From Defluviitaleaceae bacterium (lineage in GTDB: Bacteria > Bacillota > Clostridia > Lachnospirales > UBA5962), in the NCBI GenBank assembly GCA_009780765.1, contig WQZK01000068.1:1-8591 (forward strand): 8,591 nt of DNA. Reading direction: 5' to 3'. The notes under the pieces are model-generated. The model ran no database searches, was not told the origin of the DNA, and worked only from the letters and a program-made list of their open reading frames with translations. Position 1 is the stretch's first letter. The number at the start of each line of letters is the position of its first letter. Below, in pieces: positions 1 to 5,461 of this stretch. The translations under genes and the position numbers were made by a program.

Positions 1-537
1 GTTTCATCTTGGGGAAAGATATACAAAGCGAAACTATTTGAAAATGAGGTTGCGTTTTTTCCTGTGGGGCGTATTAATGAAGATAGTTTTACAACATTTA
101 AGTTGTTTTATCGCGCGAGTAGATTTTATGCGTCTAATAGAAAGCTTTATTACTATCAACTGCGAGATTCATCTATCATGGGTGAGCCATTTAACTTAAA
201 GCGTCTTGATGATGCTGACGCTGCTGCTGTTGCTGTGGAATTTATATCTTCTCACTGCCCGCAATATGTACCGCAAGCAAACTATCATCGTATACTTATA
301 AATCGATTTCTTTTCAGGACGATTTTTGACGAAGAATCACCTTTTGATTGGATTGATTCCCTGAATTTAATCAGGAAAAACATTATTAATACTCCAAAGG
401 ATTATAACATGTATTGTAGTAGATTTATTCGCCTTGAACTATTTTTTATAAGATGTGGTATTAAATGCTATGTTGTTGCAAAACCTTTCATTAAAATAGC
501 GGGTAAAGTTCGAAGTTTAAGGAGGAAAACATGCTAA
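1..537 (+). CDS. Glycosyltransferase family 2, 3' portion (5' end outside window)
   Basis: The reading frame is open from base 1, so this is the last 178 codons of a gene that begins upstream; a GTG at 64 is internal and not the true start. Residues 4-13 (WGKIYKAKLF) and 21-33 (FPVGRINEDSFTT) match the C-terminal half of bacterial GT-A family 2 glycosyltransferases, where the Glu-Asp pair (residues 27-28 here) is the usual catalytic-base region, followed by the typical segment ending YYYQLRDSSIM. Such enzymes move a sugar from a nucleotide donor to a lipid-linked acceptor at the cytoplasmic face of the membrane. The donor-binding N-terminal part (with the DxD motif) is not in the window, so sugar specificity cannot be guessed. 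The C-terminus is hydrophobic then basic, ending RSLRRKTC, which may help membrane association. It overlaps the next gene by 7 nt, which suggests translational coupling within one operon. Confidence 0.88.
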   Translation, partial: VSSWGKIYKAKLFENEVAFFPVGRINEDSFTTFKLFYRASRFYASNRKLYYYQLRDSSIMGEPFNLKRLDDADAAAVAVEFISSHCPQYVPQANYHRILINRFLFRTIFDEESPFDWIDSLNLIRKNIINTPKDYNMYCSRFIRLELFFIRCGIKCYVVAKPFIKIAGKVRSLRRKTC

Positions 538-1637
538 GCGAGATACTTAAAATAGCTAAACCAATTATAAGACCTTTTGTGCCTAAATTTGTTATTGCCA
601 AAATTAAAGGTAGGAAAAACATCAAATTAATAAAGCAAATGAATATAAAAGATAGTGATAGTGGGAGATTGTTTCTTTTGGGGACACCATCACATTCTAA
701 TTTAGGAGACCAAGCAATAGCAATGGCAGAAATTCAGTTTTTGATGGATAAATACAAAGATGTTCCACTATATGATCTTACCCATGAAGAGGTAGAACAT
801 GGTATGATTTACTTATCAAAGATAATTAACCCAAAGGATATTATTATTGTACATGGCGGCGGAAATATGGGAACTCTGTGGTATGAAGCAGAGCTATTGC
901 GTTTTAATGTTATAAAAACCTTTCTGAATAATAGAATAATTGTTTTTCCTCAATCAATATTCTATCAATTTGCTATGGGTGATAGTGATGAACTAAAGTT
1001 GTCTCAACAAGTATATGCAATGCATAAAGATTTGCATATTATAGCGCGCGAGACCTACTCCTATAAATTAATGCAAGCGTACTACCCTTCAAGCAATATA
1101 TATATATCACCAGATATAGTGTTGTACCTAGATGTTCAAGAACCACAACTTATGCGAAATGGTATCCTGCTTTGTTTTAGGTCGGATAAAGAAAAGGCCG
1201 TATCAGATAATATGATAGCAAGTATACAAAAATTTGCTAAGGCAAAAACAGATGATGTTTGGGAAACAGATACGGTATTGCACGATTTGCTTATACCTAT
1301 AAAAAAAGAAGAGCGTCGAGAATATTTAGAGCAAAAATTTAACCAATTTAAGCAGTCAAAATTAGTTATTGCAGACAGGTTGCATGGAATGGTTTTTGCT
1401 GCTATTACTGCTACCCCATGTATTGTTTTTGGCAACAACTATCATAAAATAAAAGGAACCTATGAATGGATAAAAGATGTAAAGTTTATAAAATTTGTGG
1501 ATAGCAATGCTGATATAAAATCTGCAATTGATGAGTTGTATGGGGTTGATATTAAATATGACAAGGCAGATGCGTTGAGAGTAAAGTATGATGTAATTTG
1601 TAACCTTATTAATGCAAAACTATATGACATAAAATAA
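531..1637 (+). CDS. Polysaccharide pyruvyl transferase family protein
   Basis: The 368-residue product has the hallmarks of the polysaccharide pyruvyl transferase family (ExoV/CsaB/EpsO-like). These are SNLGDQA at 56-62, HGGGNMG at 108-114, FPQS at 139-142, ARE at 172-174, PDIVLYL at 194-200 and the C-terminal ADRLHGM at 281-287. Family members typically transfer pyruvate from phosphoenolpyruvate onto a sugar as a ketal, adding negative charge to an exopolysaccharide or cell-wall glycan, although some members in these loci may do other transfers. The length is normal for the family. The ATG at 531 is supported by an excellent Shine-Dalgarno (AAGGAGG, 519-525) placed inside the end of the upstream glycosyltransferase gene. 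The first 30 residues are basic and amphipathic with no signal peptide, consistent with a cytoplasmic, possibly membrane-peripheral enzyme. The acceptor sugar is not evident. Confidence 0.9.
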   Translation: MLSEILKIAKPIIRPFVPKFVIAKIKGRKNIKLIKQMNIKDSDSGRLFLLGTPSHSNLGDQAIAMAEIQFLMDKYKDVPLYDLTHEEVEHGMIYLSKIINPKDIIIVHGGGNMGTLWYEAELLRFNVIKTFLNNRIIVFPQSIFYQFAMGDSDELKLSQQVYAMHKDLHIIARETYSYKLMQAYYPSSNIYISPDIVLYLDVQEPQLMRNGILLCFRSDKEKAVSDNMIASIQKFAKAKTDDVWETDTVLHDLLIPIKKEERREYLEQKFNQFKQSKLVIADRLHGMVFAAITATPCIVFGNNYHKIKGTYEWIKDVKFIKFVDSNADIKSAIDELYGVDIKYDKADALRVKYDVICNLINAKLYDIK

Positions 1638-1660
1638 ATAGTTGAATCAAATTTTCAATG

Positions 1661-1689
1661 TTGCATTGCCTATGTAATAGGAATATAAT
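1661..1689 (+). promoter_or_regulatory. Predicted sigma-A (sigma-70-type) promoter
   Basis: TTGCAT (1661-1666) and a perfect TATAAT (1684-1689) are separated by 17 nt, close to the consensus for the housekeeping sigma factor. Transcription would be expected to begin near 1695-1698, between the pyruvyl transferase gene and the helix-turn-helix gene. This would give the accessory gene, and perhaps the downstream polysaccharide genes, transcription independent of the upstream operon. It is a sequence match only; in an AT-rich region chance matches occur, but the spacing and both hexamers are good. Confidence 0.6.
1669..1681. promoter_or_regulatory. Short palindrome in the promoter spacer, candidate operator
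   Basis: CCTAT-gta-ATAGG is a perfect 5-bp inverted repeat lying between the -35 and -10 hexamers of the predicted promoter. HigA/XRE-type antitoxins commonly repress their own promoters by binding such palindromes, so this is a reasonable candidate operator for the adjacent helix-turn-helix protein. It is short enough to be chance, and there is no second copy that I can see. Confidence 0.3.
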
Positions 1690-1694
1690 TATGT

Positions 1695-2024
1695 ATGGGT
1701 TTATATTTAAAAAGCGAAAAAGACAATATCATTGATGGACTTAAAGAAATAAATGAAATTGTCATAGATCATTTGTGTAAGCATGATTGAGTTTATATAC
1801 CCATGTTGCCGATAAAAGAGTATCAGTCCCATGAAATAAAAGTTATCCGAGAGCGAAATCAATATTCACAATCCTTTTTTGGAGAATACGTGGGCGTATC
1901 ATTGAAAACGGTACAAGCGTGGAAAGCTGGAACAAATAAGCCAATGGCAACGCCCTTGCGAATTTTTCAAGTTTTGGAAGAAGATCCTCATGCACTAGAT
2001 AAATATATTCTCGCAGAAGCATAG
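1695..2024 (+). pseudogene. HigA-like antitoxin gene interrupted by an in-frame TGA
   Basis: Starting at ATG 1695 the frame codes for 31 residues (MGLYLKSEKDN... ending KHD), meets TGA at 1788-1790, and then continues open in the same frame into the helix-turn-helix ORF to 2024. The sum, about 109 codons, is the usual size of HigA-like antitoxins, which have a short N-terminal segment containing a pattern like xxIxxGLxEAxE (here DNIIDGLKEIN) about 20 residues before the helix-turn-helix domain. This makes a nonsense mutation in a once-continuous gene the simplest reading. TGA ends other genes in this window, so recoding is unlikely. An alternative is that the 31-codon piece is chance and the gene truly starts at 1803. 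The 1695 ATG also sits almost on the predicted transcription start, so the original start might differ. Confidence 0.5.
1803..2024 (+). CDS. Helix-turn-helix (XRE/HigA-like) DNA-binding protein, 73 residues
   Basis: Residues 22-47 (SQSFFGEYVGVS... then LKTVQAWKAGTNKP) form a clear helix-turn-helix of the XRE/HigA antitoxin type, with VSLKTVQAW (32-40) as the recognition-helix region. The preceding YQSHEIKVIRERNQYSQ and following PLRIFQVLEED also match that family. Proteins of this sort bind operator DNA and, in toxin-antitoxin pairs, neutralise a HigB/RelE-like RNase. No toxin gene lies on either side, so here it is an orphan regulator or a remnant. ATG 1803 has no recognisable Shine-Dalgarno site; the upstream frame is open back to a TGA at 1788 and, beyond it, encodes the expected N-terminus, so the ORF may be only the 3' part of a broken gene. 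The DNA-binding domain itself is intact. Confidence 0.7.
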   Translation: MLPIKEYQSHEIKVIRERNQYSQSFFGEYVGVSLKTVQAWKAGTNKPMATPLRIFQVLEEDPHALDKYILAEA

Positions 2025-2045
2025 ACTTTAGTCTGGGCTTTTATT
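2017..2045 (+). terminator. Possible rho-independent terminator
   Basis: AAGC (2017-2020) pairs with GCTT (2037-2040), and TAGAC (2022-2026) pairs with GTCTG (2031-2035, one T-G wobble), enclosing a TTTA loop with a single A-G mismatch. The hairpin runs into a short T-rich tract (TTTTATT). It overlaps the stop codon of the helix-turn-helix gene and would end its transcript. The stem is imperfect and the T run short, so termination may be weak or partial. Confidence 0.4.
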
Positions 2046-2058
2046 GTATCTGCTTGCG

Positions 2059-2220
2059 ATGCCGCAAGTAAAAAATCTAACTATAGTTGACATAAGAAGC
2101 GTTGAAAAACGAGCGGATCTGATAGAGCGTGAGTTGGTCGTTAATTTTATAACACAAGATTACGTTGCACAAGTTGTACATATTTGGATGAGAGGAGAGA
2201 GTGAATCAAATGAAAGATGA
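2059..2220 (+). CDS. Doubtful 53-residue ORF, unrecognised
   Basis: ATG 2059 opens a 53-codon frame (MPQVKNLTIVDIRS... ending ESNER, TGA 2218-2220) that fills the gap after the helix-turn-helix gene and overlaps the start of the methyltransferase gene. The product is charged, with heptad-like hydrophobic spacing (DLIERELVVNFI) that would suit a helix, but I recognise no family. The frame is open back to a TAG at 2029, and no Shine-Dalgarno site precedes the ATG. It could be a fragment of a lost gene, a small protein, or a chance ORF; the last is quite possible. Confidence 0.2.
   Translation: MPQVKNLTIVDIRSVEKRADLIERELVVNFITQDYVAQVVHIWMRGESESNER
2192..2199 (+). promoter_or_regulatory. Ribosome binding site deciding the methyltransferase start
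   Basis: GAGGAGAG is the only Shine-Dalgarno-like sequence before the methyltransferase gene. It is too close to GTG 2201 (about 3 nt from the GGAG core, 2194-2197) and somewhat far from ATG 2210 (10-12 nt). ATG 2210 is preferred because of codon type and workable spacing, but GTG 2201 would add only three residues. Confidence 0.5.
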
Positions 2221-3220
2221 ATATCGCATAAGCTCTAGGTTAAAAAATAATGGTAAGCCATTGTTCTGGAAGATTTTAAATAAAAAACAGAAAAATGCTA
2301 TTAATGAAATCTCGATTTTAATGCCAAATCATATTTCTGGAATTCGGCAGTGCTTTTGTGGAAACAAAAACAATTTTCGATTATTGGCTGAAAGGGACAA
2401 AATGGGAATCCCAAGTAATGTTGTGATATGTAAAGAATGTGGACTTATCAGCCAAAATCCATATTATGATAACGAGTTTGTATCAATTTTTTACCGTGAC
2501 TATTATTCTATTTTGTATCAAGATTACAGATCTGCAGAAGCCGATTATGAGGATATGTTACCGGGTGGAGAACATATTTTTTCTATAATCAAACAAGGTG
2601 TGCCAGAAATTGAAACCGAAACAAAAAAAGTTCTGGAAGTTGGATGTAATTATGGCGGGAACCTTGTTGCCTTCCATTCAAGGGGTCATATATGTCAAGG
2701 CATAGACCTAAGCTCTGCTGCCATATCCTTTGGAAAAGAAAAAGGCCTTCCAGTTGACTGTATATCAATATATGAATTCATCGAAAATAATGCTGGAGAC
2801 AAGTATGATATAATAATTTTAAATCATGTGTTGGAACACATGGTTGAACTGGAAAAAGAATTAGATGCCATTTCAAGTTTGTTAGCAGATGACGGTTATC
2901 TATATATTGGTGTGCCAAGCATAGAGTCTGGATTGCCATCAGTGTGGTATGATTTAGGGGCCTTCATAATTTTTGACCATGTATATTACTTCACAAAGGA
3001 AACATTGTGTAATGTTATGTCATTAAATTGTTTTAGGCCAATTTTGATTAAAGATATTCCTGGCCGCCATATTTGCTCTATTTTCTGTAAGGACAAAAAC
3101 TTTAATCATCATATCAATATAAACGCCTATCATGACATTATGAGCTTTCTTCAATATGCTGAAAGAAAAAGTCCTATGCGAAGATTGAGACATAACGTAT
3201 ATATTCTTTTCCTTCGTTGA
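2210..3220 (+). CDS. Class I SAM-dependent methyltransferase with N-terminal zinc ribbon, C-terminally truncated
   Basis: The 336-residue product has an N-terminal four-cysteine zinc-binding region (CFC at 48-50 and CKEC at 74-77, followed by GLISQNPYYD) and then a Rossmann-type methyltransferase domain. Motif I is EVGCNYGGNL (143-152), the acidic ribose-binding residue is Asp166 in GIDLS, and LNHVLEHM (204-211) is motif II-like with the LEH signature. DHVYYFTKETL (256-266) is also typical of methyltransferases found in polysaccharide loci. It probably methylates a sugar (O- or C-methylation cannot be told apart) in the cytoplasm. The catalytic domain looks complete. The stop at 3218-3220 arises from loss of one base in a tandem repeat; the next frame continues for 39 codons with a matching sequence, so the ancestral protein was about 376 residues. 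The missing tail is basic and amphipathic, so the lesion more likely alters membrane association than catalysis. Confidence 0.85.
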   Translation: MKDEYRISSRLKNNGKPLFWKILNKKQKNAINEISILMPNHISGIRQCFCGNKNNFRLLAERDKMGIPSNVVICKECGLISQNPYYDNEFVSIFYRDYYSILYQDYRSAEADYEDMLPGGEHIFSIIKQGVPEIETETKKVLEVGCNYGGNLVAFHSRGHICQGIDLSSAAISFGKEKGLPVDCISIYEFIENNAGDKYDIIILNHVLEHMVELEKELDAISSLLADDGYLYIGVPSIESGLPSVWYDLGAFIIFDHVYYFTKETLCNVMSLNCFRPILIKDIPGRHICSIFCKDKNFNHHININAYHDIMSFLQYAERKSPMRRLRHNVYILFLR

Positions 3221-3295
3221 TACCAAAGCCAATAAAGAATGCTATAAGGCGTCGTCTCCTTCGTTGTGTACCAAGGTCAGTAAAGAATGCCATAA
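3209..3295 (+). repeat. Two-copy imperfect tandem repeat at the 3' end of the methyltransferase gene
   Basis: Copy 1 begins CCTTCGTTGATACC at 3211 and copy 2 begins CCTTCGTTGTGTACC at 3258; both run on through near-identical AATAAAGAATGCTATAA / AGTAAAGAATGCCATAA blocks ending at 3247 and 3295. The present period is 47 nt, and copy 1 is one base shorter than copy 2 at TGA versus TGTG, so the original period was 48 nt or 16 codons. With the base restored, the copies encode FLRxIPKPIKNAIRRR and LLRCVPRSVKNAIKKV. Confidence 0.85.
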
Positions 3296-3339
3296 AAAAA
3301 GTTTTGAATAAATATCGGATACCACAATTACCAAACTGA
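3220..3339 (+). pseudogene. Out-of-frame former C-terminus of the methyltransferase
   Basis: From ATA 3220 to TGA 3337-3339, the frame one base behind the methyltransferase frame is open for 39 codons. It encodes a very basic, amphipathic tail that includes the second copy of the 16-residue repeat and ends KYRIPQLPN. It lacks its own start codon and ribosome site, and it continues the repeat begun in the methyltransferase, so it is read as the displaced end of that gene and not a separate one. No canonical -1 slippery heptamer is visible at the junction, although low-level frameshifting cannot be excluded. Confidence 0.7.
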
Positions 3340-3409
3340 GGGGTAATTCGTCTTATTTACCGTAGATTTAAAAGATAAATTTATTAAATGTAAGGATGTG
3401 AATAATGAT

Positions 3410-4267
3410 ATGAACTGTACATTTCTTGTAAATAGTTGTGATAAAAACTCAGATATCTGGGTTCCCTTTTTTAGATTACTGGAGATTCATTGGCCAGACT
3501 GCCCTTATCCTATCGTGTTAAATACAGAGTCTAAGCGTTTTAGTTATGGTAATTTTGATATAAAAACACTGTCTCTCTACTCAGAAGAAGAGAACACAAG
3601 TGTACCATTCGGAGGGGGGGTACAGTGGGGCAAAAGGCTTATTGAAACACTTAAATTAATAGATACAGAGTATGTGTTATTCACATTGGATGATTACTTT
3701 TTTCAAGCTACTCCAGATATGGAAAAGTTTGAGCAATGTTTAGAATGGATGGATAATAATGTTGATGTTACAGTATTTTACTTTAATCGTGGTGCTGAGG
3801 CAGGTGTAGTTGATGGTGTTTTTCCGGGGTTTGAAAAAATAACCGCTGATATACAGTATCGTATTAAAGCTCAAATGTCTTTATGGCGAAAGGACAGGCT
3901 TATTTCATATATAATGCCTCATGAAAGCCCATGGGACTGGGAGATTAATGCCTCTGATAGGAGTAGAGGTATTGATGAAGGTATTTATGGTGCAGAAAAA
4001 GCAGGGACAGTATTTTCATATCCTGTAAGTATTAAGGTTGGCGGCGTTTTACAGAAAGGTAAATGGCATCGTGAAGCGATTGTACCACTAAACAAAACAT
4101 ACAAACTTGGAATAGATTTTACAAAGCGTGGATTCCGCTTAGAAGATAAATTTCGTGTAAAGGTATTGAAAGCCATAATTAACTTTTTGAAGACATTTTT
4201 GAAAGTAACTGGATTGTTTTCAGTAGCTAAACATGTTTATCGTAAGATTAAAGCATTAAAGAGGTGA
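3410..4267 (+). CDS. Putative glycosyltransferase-like protein of a polysaccharide locus
   Basis: The 285-residue product begins MNCTFLVNSCDKNSD, an N-terminal beta strand pattern of GT-A-like proteins, followed by LNTE (37-40), WGKRLIETLKLI (73-84) and EYVLFTLDDYFF (87-98). The DDY is placed like a metal- and nucleotide-sugar-binding DxD motif. Further on are KAQMSLWRKDRL (153-164) and SPWDWE (173-178), which resemble acceptor-side motifs seen in hypothetical proteins of capsule loci. I recognise the general type but not a characterised family, so donor, acceptor and even transferase activity are inferences. The last 35 residues are basic and amphipathic, suggesting peripheral membrane attachment. 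GTG 3398 is an alternative start adding four residues, but the AAGGA at 3392-3396 leaves only 1 nt to it; ATG 3410 is 13 nt away. A run of seven G (3614-3620) lies inside the gene. Confidence 0.72.
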   Translation: MNCTFLVNSCDKNSDIWVPFFRLLEIHWPDCPYPIVLNTESKRFSYGNFDIKTLSLYSEEENTSVPFGGGVQWGKRLIETLKLIDTEYVLFTLDDYFFQATPDMEKFEQCLEWMDNNVDVTVFYFNRGAEAGVVDGVFPGFEKITADIQYRIKAQMSLWRKDRLISYIMPHESPWDWEINASDRSRGIDEGIYGAEKAGTVFSYPVSIKVGGVLQKGKWHREAIVPLNKTYKLGIDFTKRGFRLEDKFRVKVLKAIINFLKTFLKVTGLFSVAKHVYRKIKALKR

Positions 4268-4276
4268 GAATGGTCA

Positions 4277-5401
4277 ATGAGTACTACCACATGGTATCAC
4301 CAAATAACAAAAAAGCATGGAGAGATAGTTGATTTAATGCCTATTTCTGAAGGCTATTCCTATGACAAGAAGTATAGAGTCTCTATAGCTAATGGGAGCC
4401 GCTTTTTTTTAAGAGTGGCAGAAGAATCTTATGCGCTGTCGGATCGTTTAGTAGGTTTCTCTATATGCAAATGGATATATGACCATGGCGGACCTATTCA
4501 TAAGCCTGTTGAAATTAGTATATGTGATGAAGGATTGTACGAGCTGTATGAATGGATCGAAGGACAAACACTATCTAATTCGACTCTAGAGGATTTATGT
4601 GAAAACTATCATTATGAAATTGGCTTTAAAGCTGGCGAGTCACTAAAAATACTTCACTCTACGCCGCTTCCCCTTTCCCCCGATGACCAAGTTTCCGAAT
4701 ATAGGTTCTTGGAAAAGGCGTACTCTGTATCTCCAGATTTTATGAGAGGCATATTGCAAAAAGCACCTAGAGTTAGAAAAATCTTCAAAAGAATAGTTCT
4801 TAATTGTTATTGTCGTTATGTTAGTATGGCAGATTATGTAAAAATGCTAAAAAAGAAACTGGCTACAAGAAGTTATGTTAGAAGAACCTATAACAGTTAC
4901 TTGAAAATTTTTAATTCTGAGCCCAAAGAAAAGAATCTATGTTTCTTGGATACTATAAAATCAATTGTGCAAGCTAATAGGATGCTAAGCAATTCGAATC
5001 ATAAATTAGCTATAGCGCATCGTGATTATAAAATTACAAGCCTTATTATATCAGAAAATAAATGTATTTCTATTATTGATGTGACTATTTATTCAAATGC
5101 TATCGTTCGTGATTATATGGAAGATGTTGCGGATTTTATATTTCTTTCATACCATTTTCCAGAATTGAGAAGGGGCTTTATTTTGGGATACTTAGGAGAG
5201 CCAACTGAGGATGAGTGGTTGCACTTAAAGGTAAAACTTTTTATGAAGCTTTTTTCATGGCTAAATAATCCTGGATTTATAAGGGCACATTCGTATATAG
5301 ATTATTTAAAGACGTGCCTGAAAAGTATGATGCTCAACTATGAAGGGGCAAAATTAATTGTACCATTAGATTATGATAGTGGTACGATAAAACAAGAGTA
5401 A
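4277..5401 (+). CDS. Divergent aminoglycoside/choline-kinase-like phosphotransferase (APH fold)
   Basis: The N-lobe matches the APH family: LMPISEGYSYDKKYRVSIANG (20-40), FFLRVAE (43-49), then the hinge-like LYELYEWIEGQTLS (87-100) and EIGFKAGESLKILHS (114-128). In the C-lobe, AHRDYKITSLII (247-258) aligns with the catalytic HGDxxxxN loop and IIDVTIYS (266-273) with the metal-binding IDF segment, and RRGFILGYLGEPTEDEW fits the family's end. The catalytic Asp250 and Asp268 are kept, but Gly is Arg249 and the metal-ligand Asn is Ser255. At 374 residues it is also longer than the roughly 300 usual for this group, with about 80-90 extra residues near 135-225. In this setting it is not likely to be an antibiotic resistance gene; it may phosphorylate a sugar or be a pseudokinase. 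ATG 4277 follows GAGGTGAG (4261-4268), 8 nt away and overlapping the end of the previous gene. Confidence 0.7.
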   Translation: MSTTTWYHQITKKHGEIVDLMPISEGYSYDKKYRVSIANGSRFFLRVAEESYALSDRLVGFSICKWIYDHGGPIHKPVEISICDEGLYELYEWIEGQTLSNSTLEDLCENYHYEIGFKAGESLKILHSTPLPLSPDDQVSEYRFLEKAYSVSPDFMRGILQKAPRVRKIFKRIVLNCYCRYVSMADYVKMLKKKLATRSYVRRTYNSYLKIFNSEPKEKNLCFLDTIKSIVQANRMLSNSNHKLAIAHRDYKITSLIISENKCISIIDVTIYSNAIVRDYMEDVADFIFLSYHFPELRRGFILGYLGEPTEDEWLHLKVKLFMKLFSWLNNPGFIRAHSYIDYLKTCLKSMMLNYEGAKLIVPLDYDSGTIKQE

Positions 5402-5449
5402 TCTAATGGATTTAGAGCTTTGCTTAAAAAAGATTCGTAACAAAAGTAT

Positions 5450-5455
5450 AGGGAG
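5450..5455 (+). promoter_or_regulatory. Ribosome binding site of the ABC transporter gene
   Basis: AGGGAG sits 6 nt before ATG 5462 and fixes that start. The 60-nt gap before the gene (5402-5461) contains no convincing promoter or terminator, so it probably belongs to the same transcript as the kinase-like gene. Confidence 0.65.
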
Positions 5456-5461
5456 AAAAAA

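Noticed and set aside
1788..1790. TGA recoded as an amino acid, which would make the helix-turn-helix gene continuous.
   Set aside because: TGA serves as the natural stop of the glycosyltransferase-like gene at 4265-4267, and all other frames here are consistent with the standard bacterial code.
1695..1804. ATGGGT (1695-1700) and ACCCAT (1799-1804) as an RNA stem masking a start codon, with a GTTTATAT direct repeat at 1699 and 1791.
   Set aside because: The pairing is only six bases over a 98-nt loop in AT-rich sequence, and the direct repeat is eight bases; both are within chance.
2087..2092. TTGACA, a perfect -35 hexamer, as a promoter for the methyltransferase gene.
   Set aside because: At 16-18 nt spacing the sequence is GC-containing (around CGAGCG) with nothing like TATAAT.
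3200..3222. Programmed -1 ribosomal frameshift producing the long form of the methyltransferase.
   Set aside because: I see no X_XXY_YYZ slippery heptamer in the correct phase before TGA 3218 and no clear downstream stimulatory stem; a lost base in copy 1 of the repeat explains the data more simply.
4403..4410. T8 in the kinase-like gene (also A7 at 3294-3300 and A8 at 7427-7434) as phase-variation tracts.
   Set aside because: Runs of A or T of this length are expected in AT-rich coding DNA and encode ordinary Phe and Lys codons; nothing else marks them as switches.
4277..5401. Aminoglycoside resistance gene.
   Set aside because: Only the fold family matches; the catalytic loop differs from known APH enzymes and the gene sits in a glycan biosynthesis run with no resistance or mobile context.
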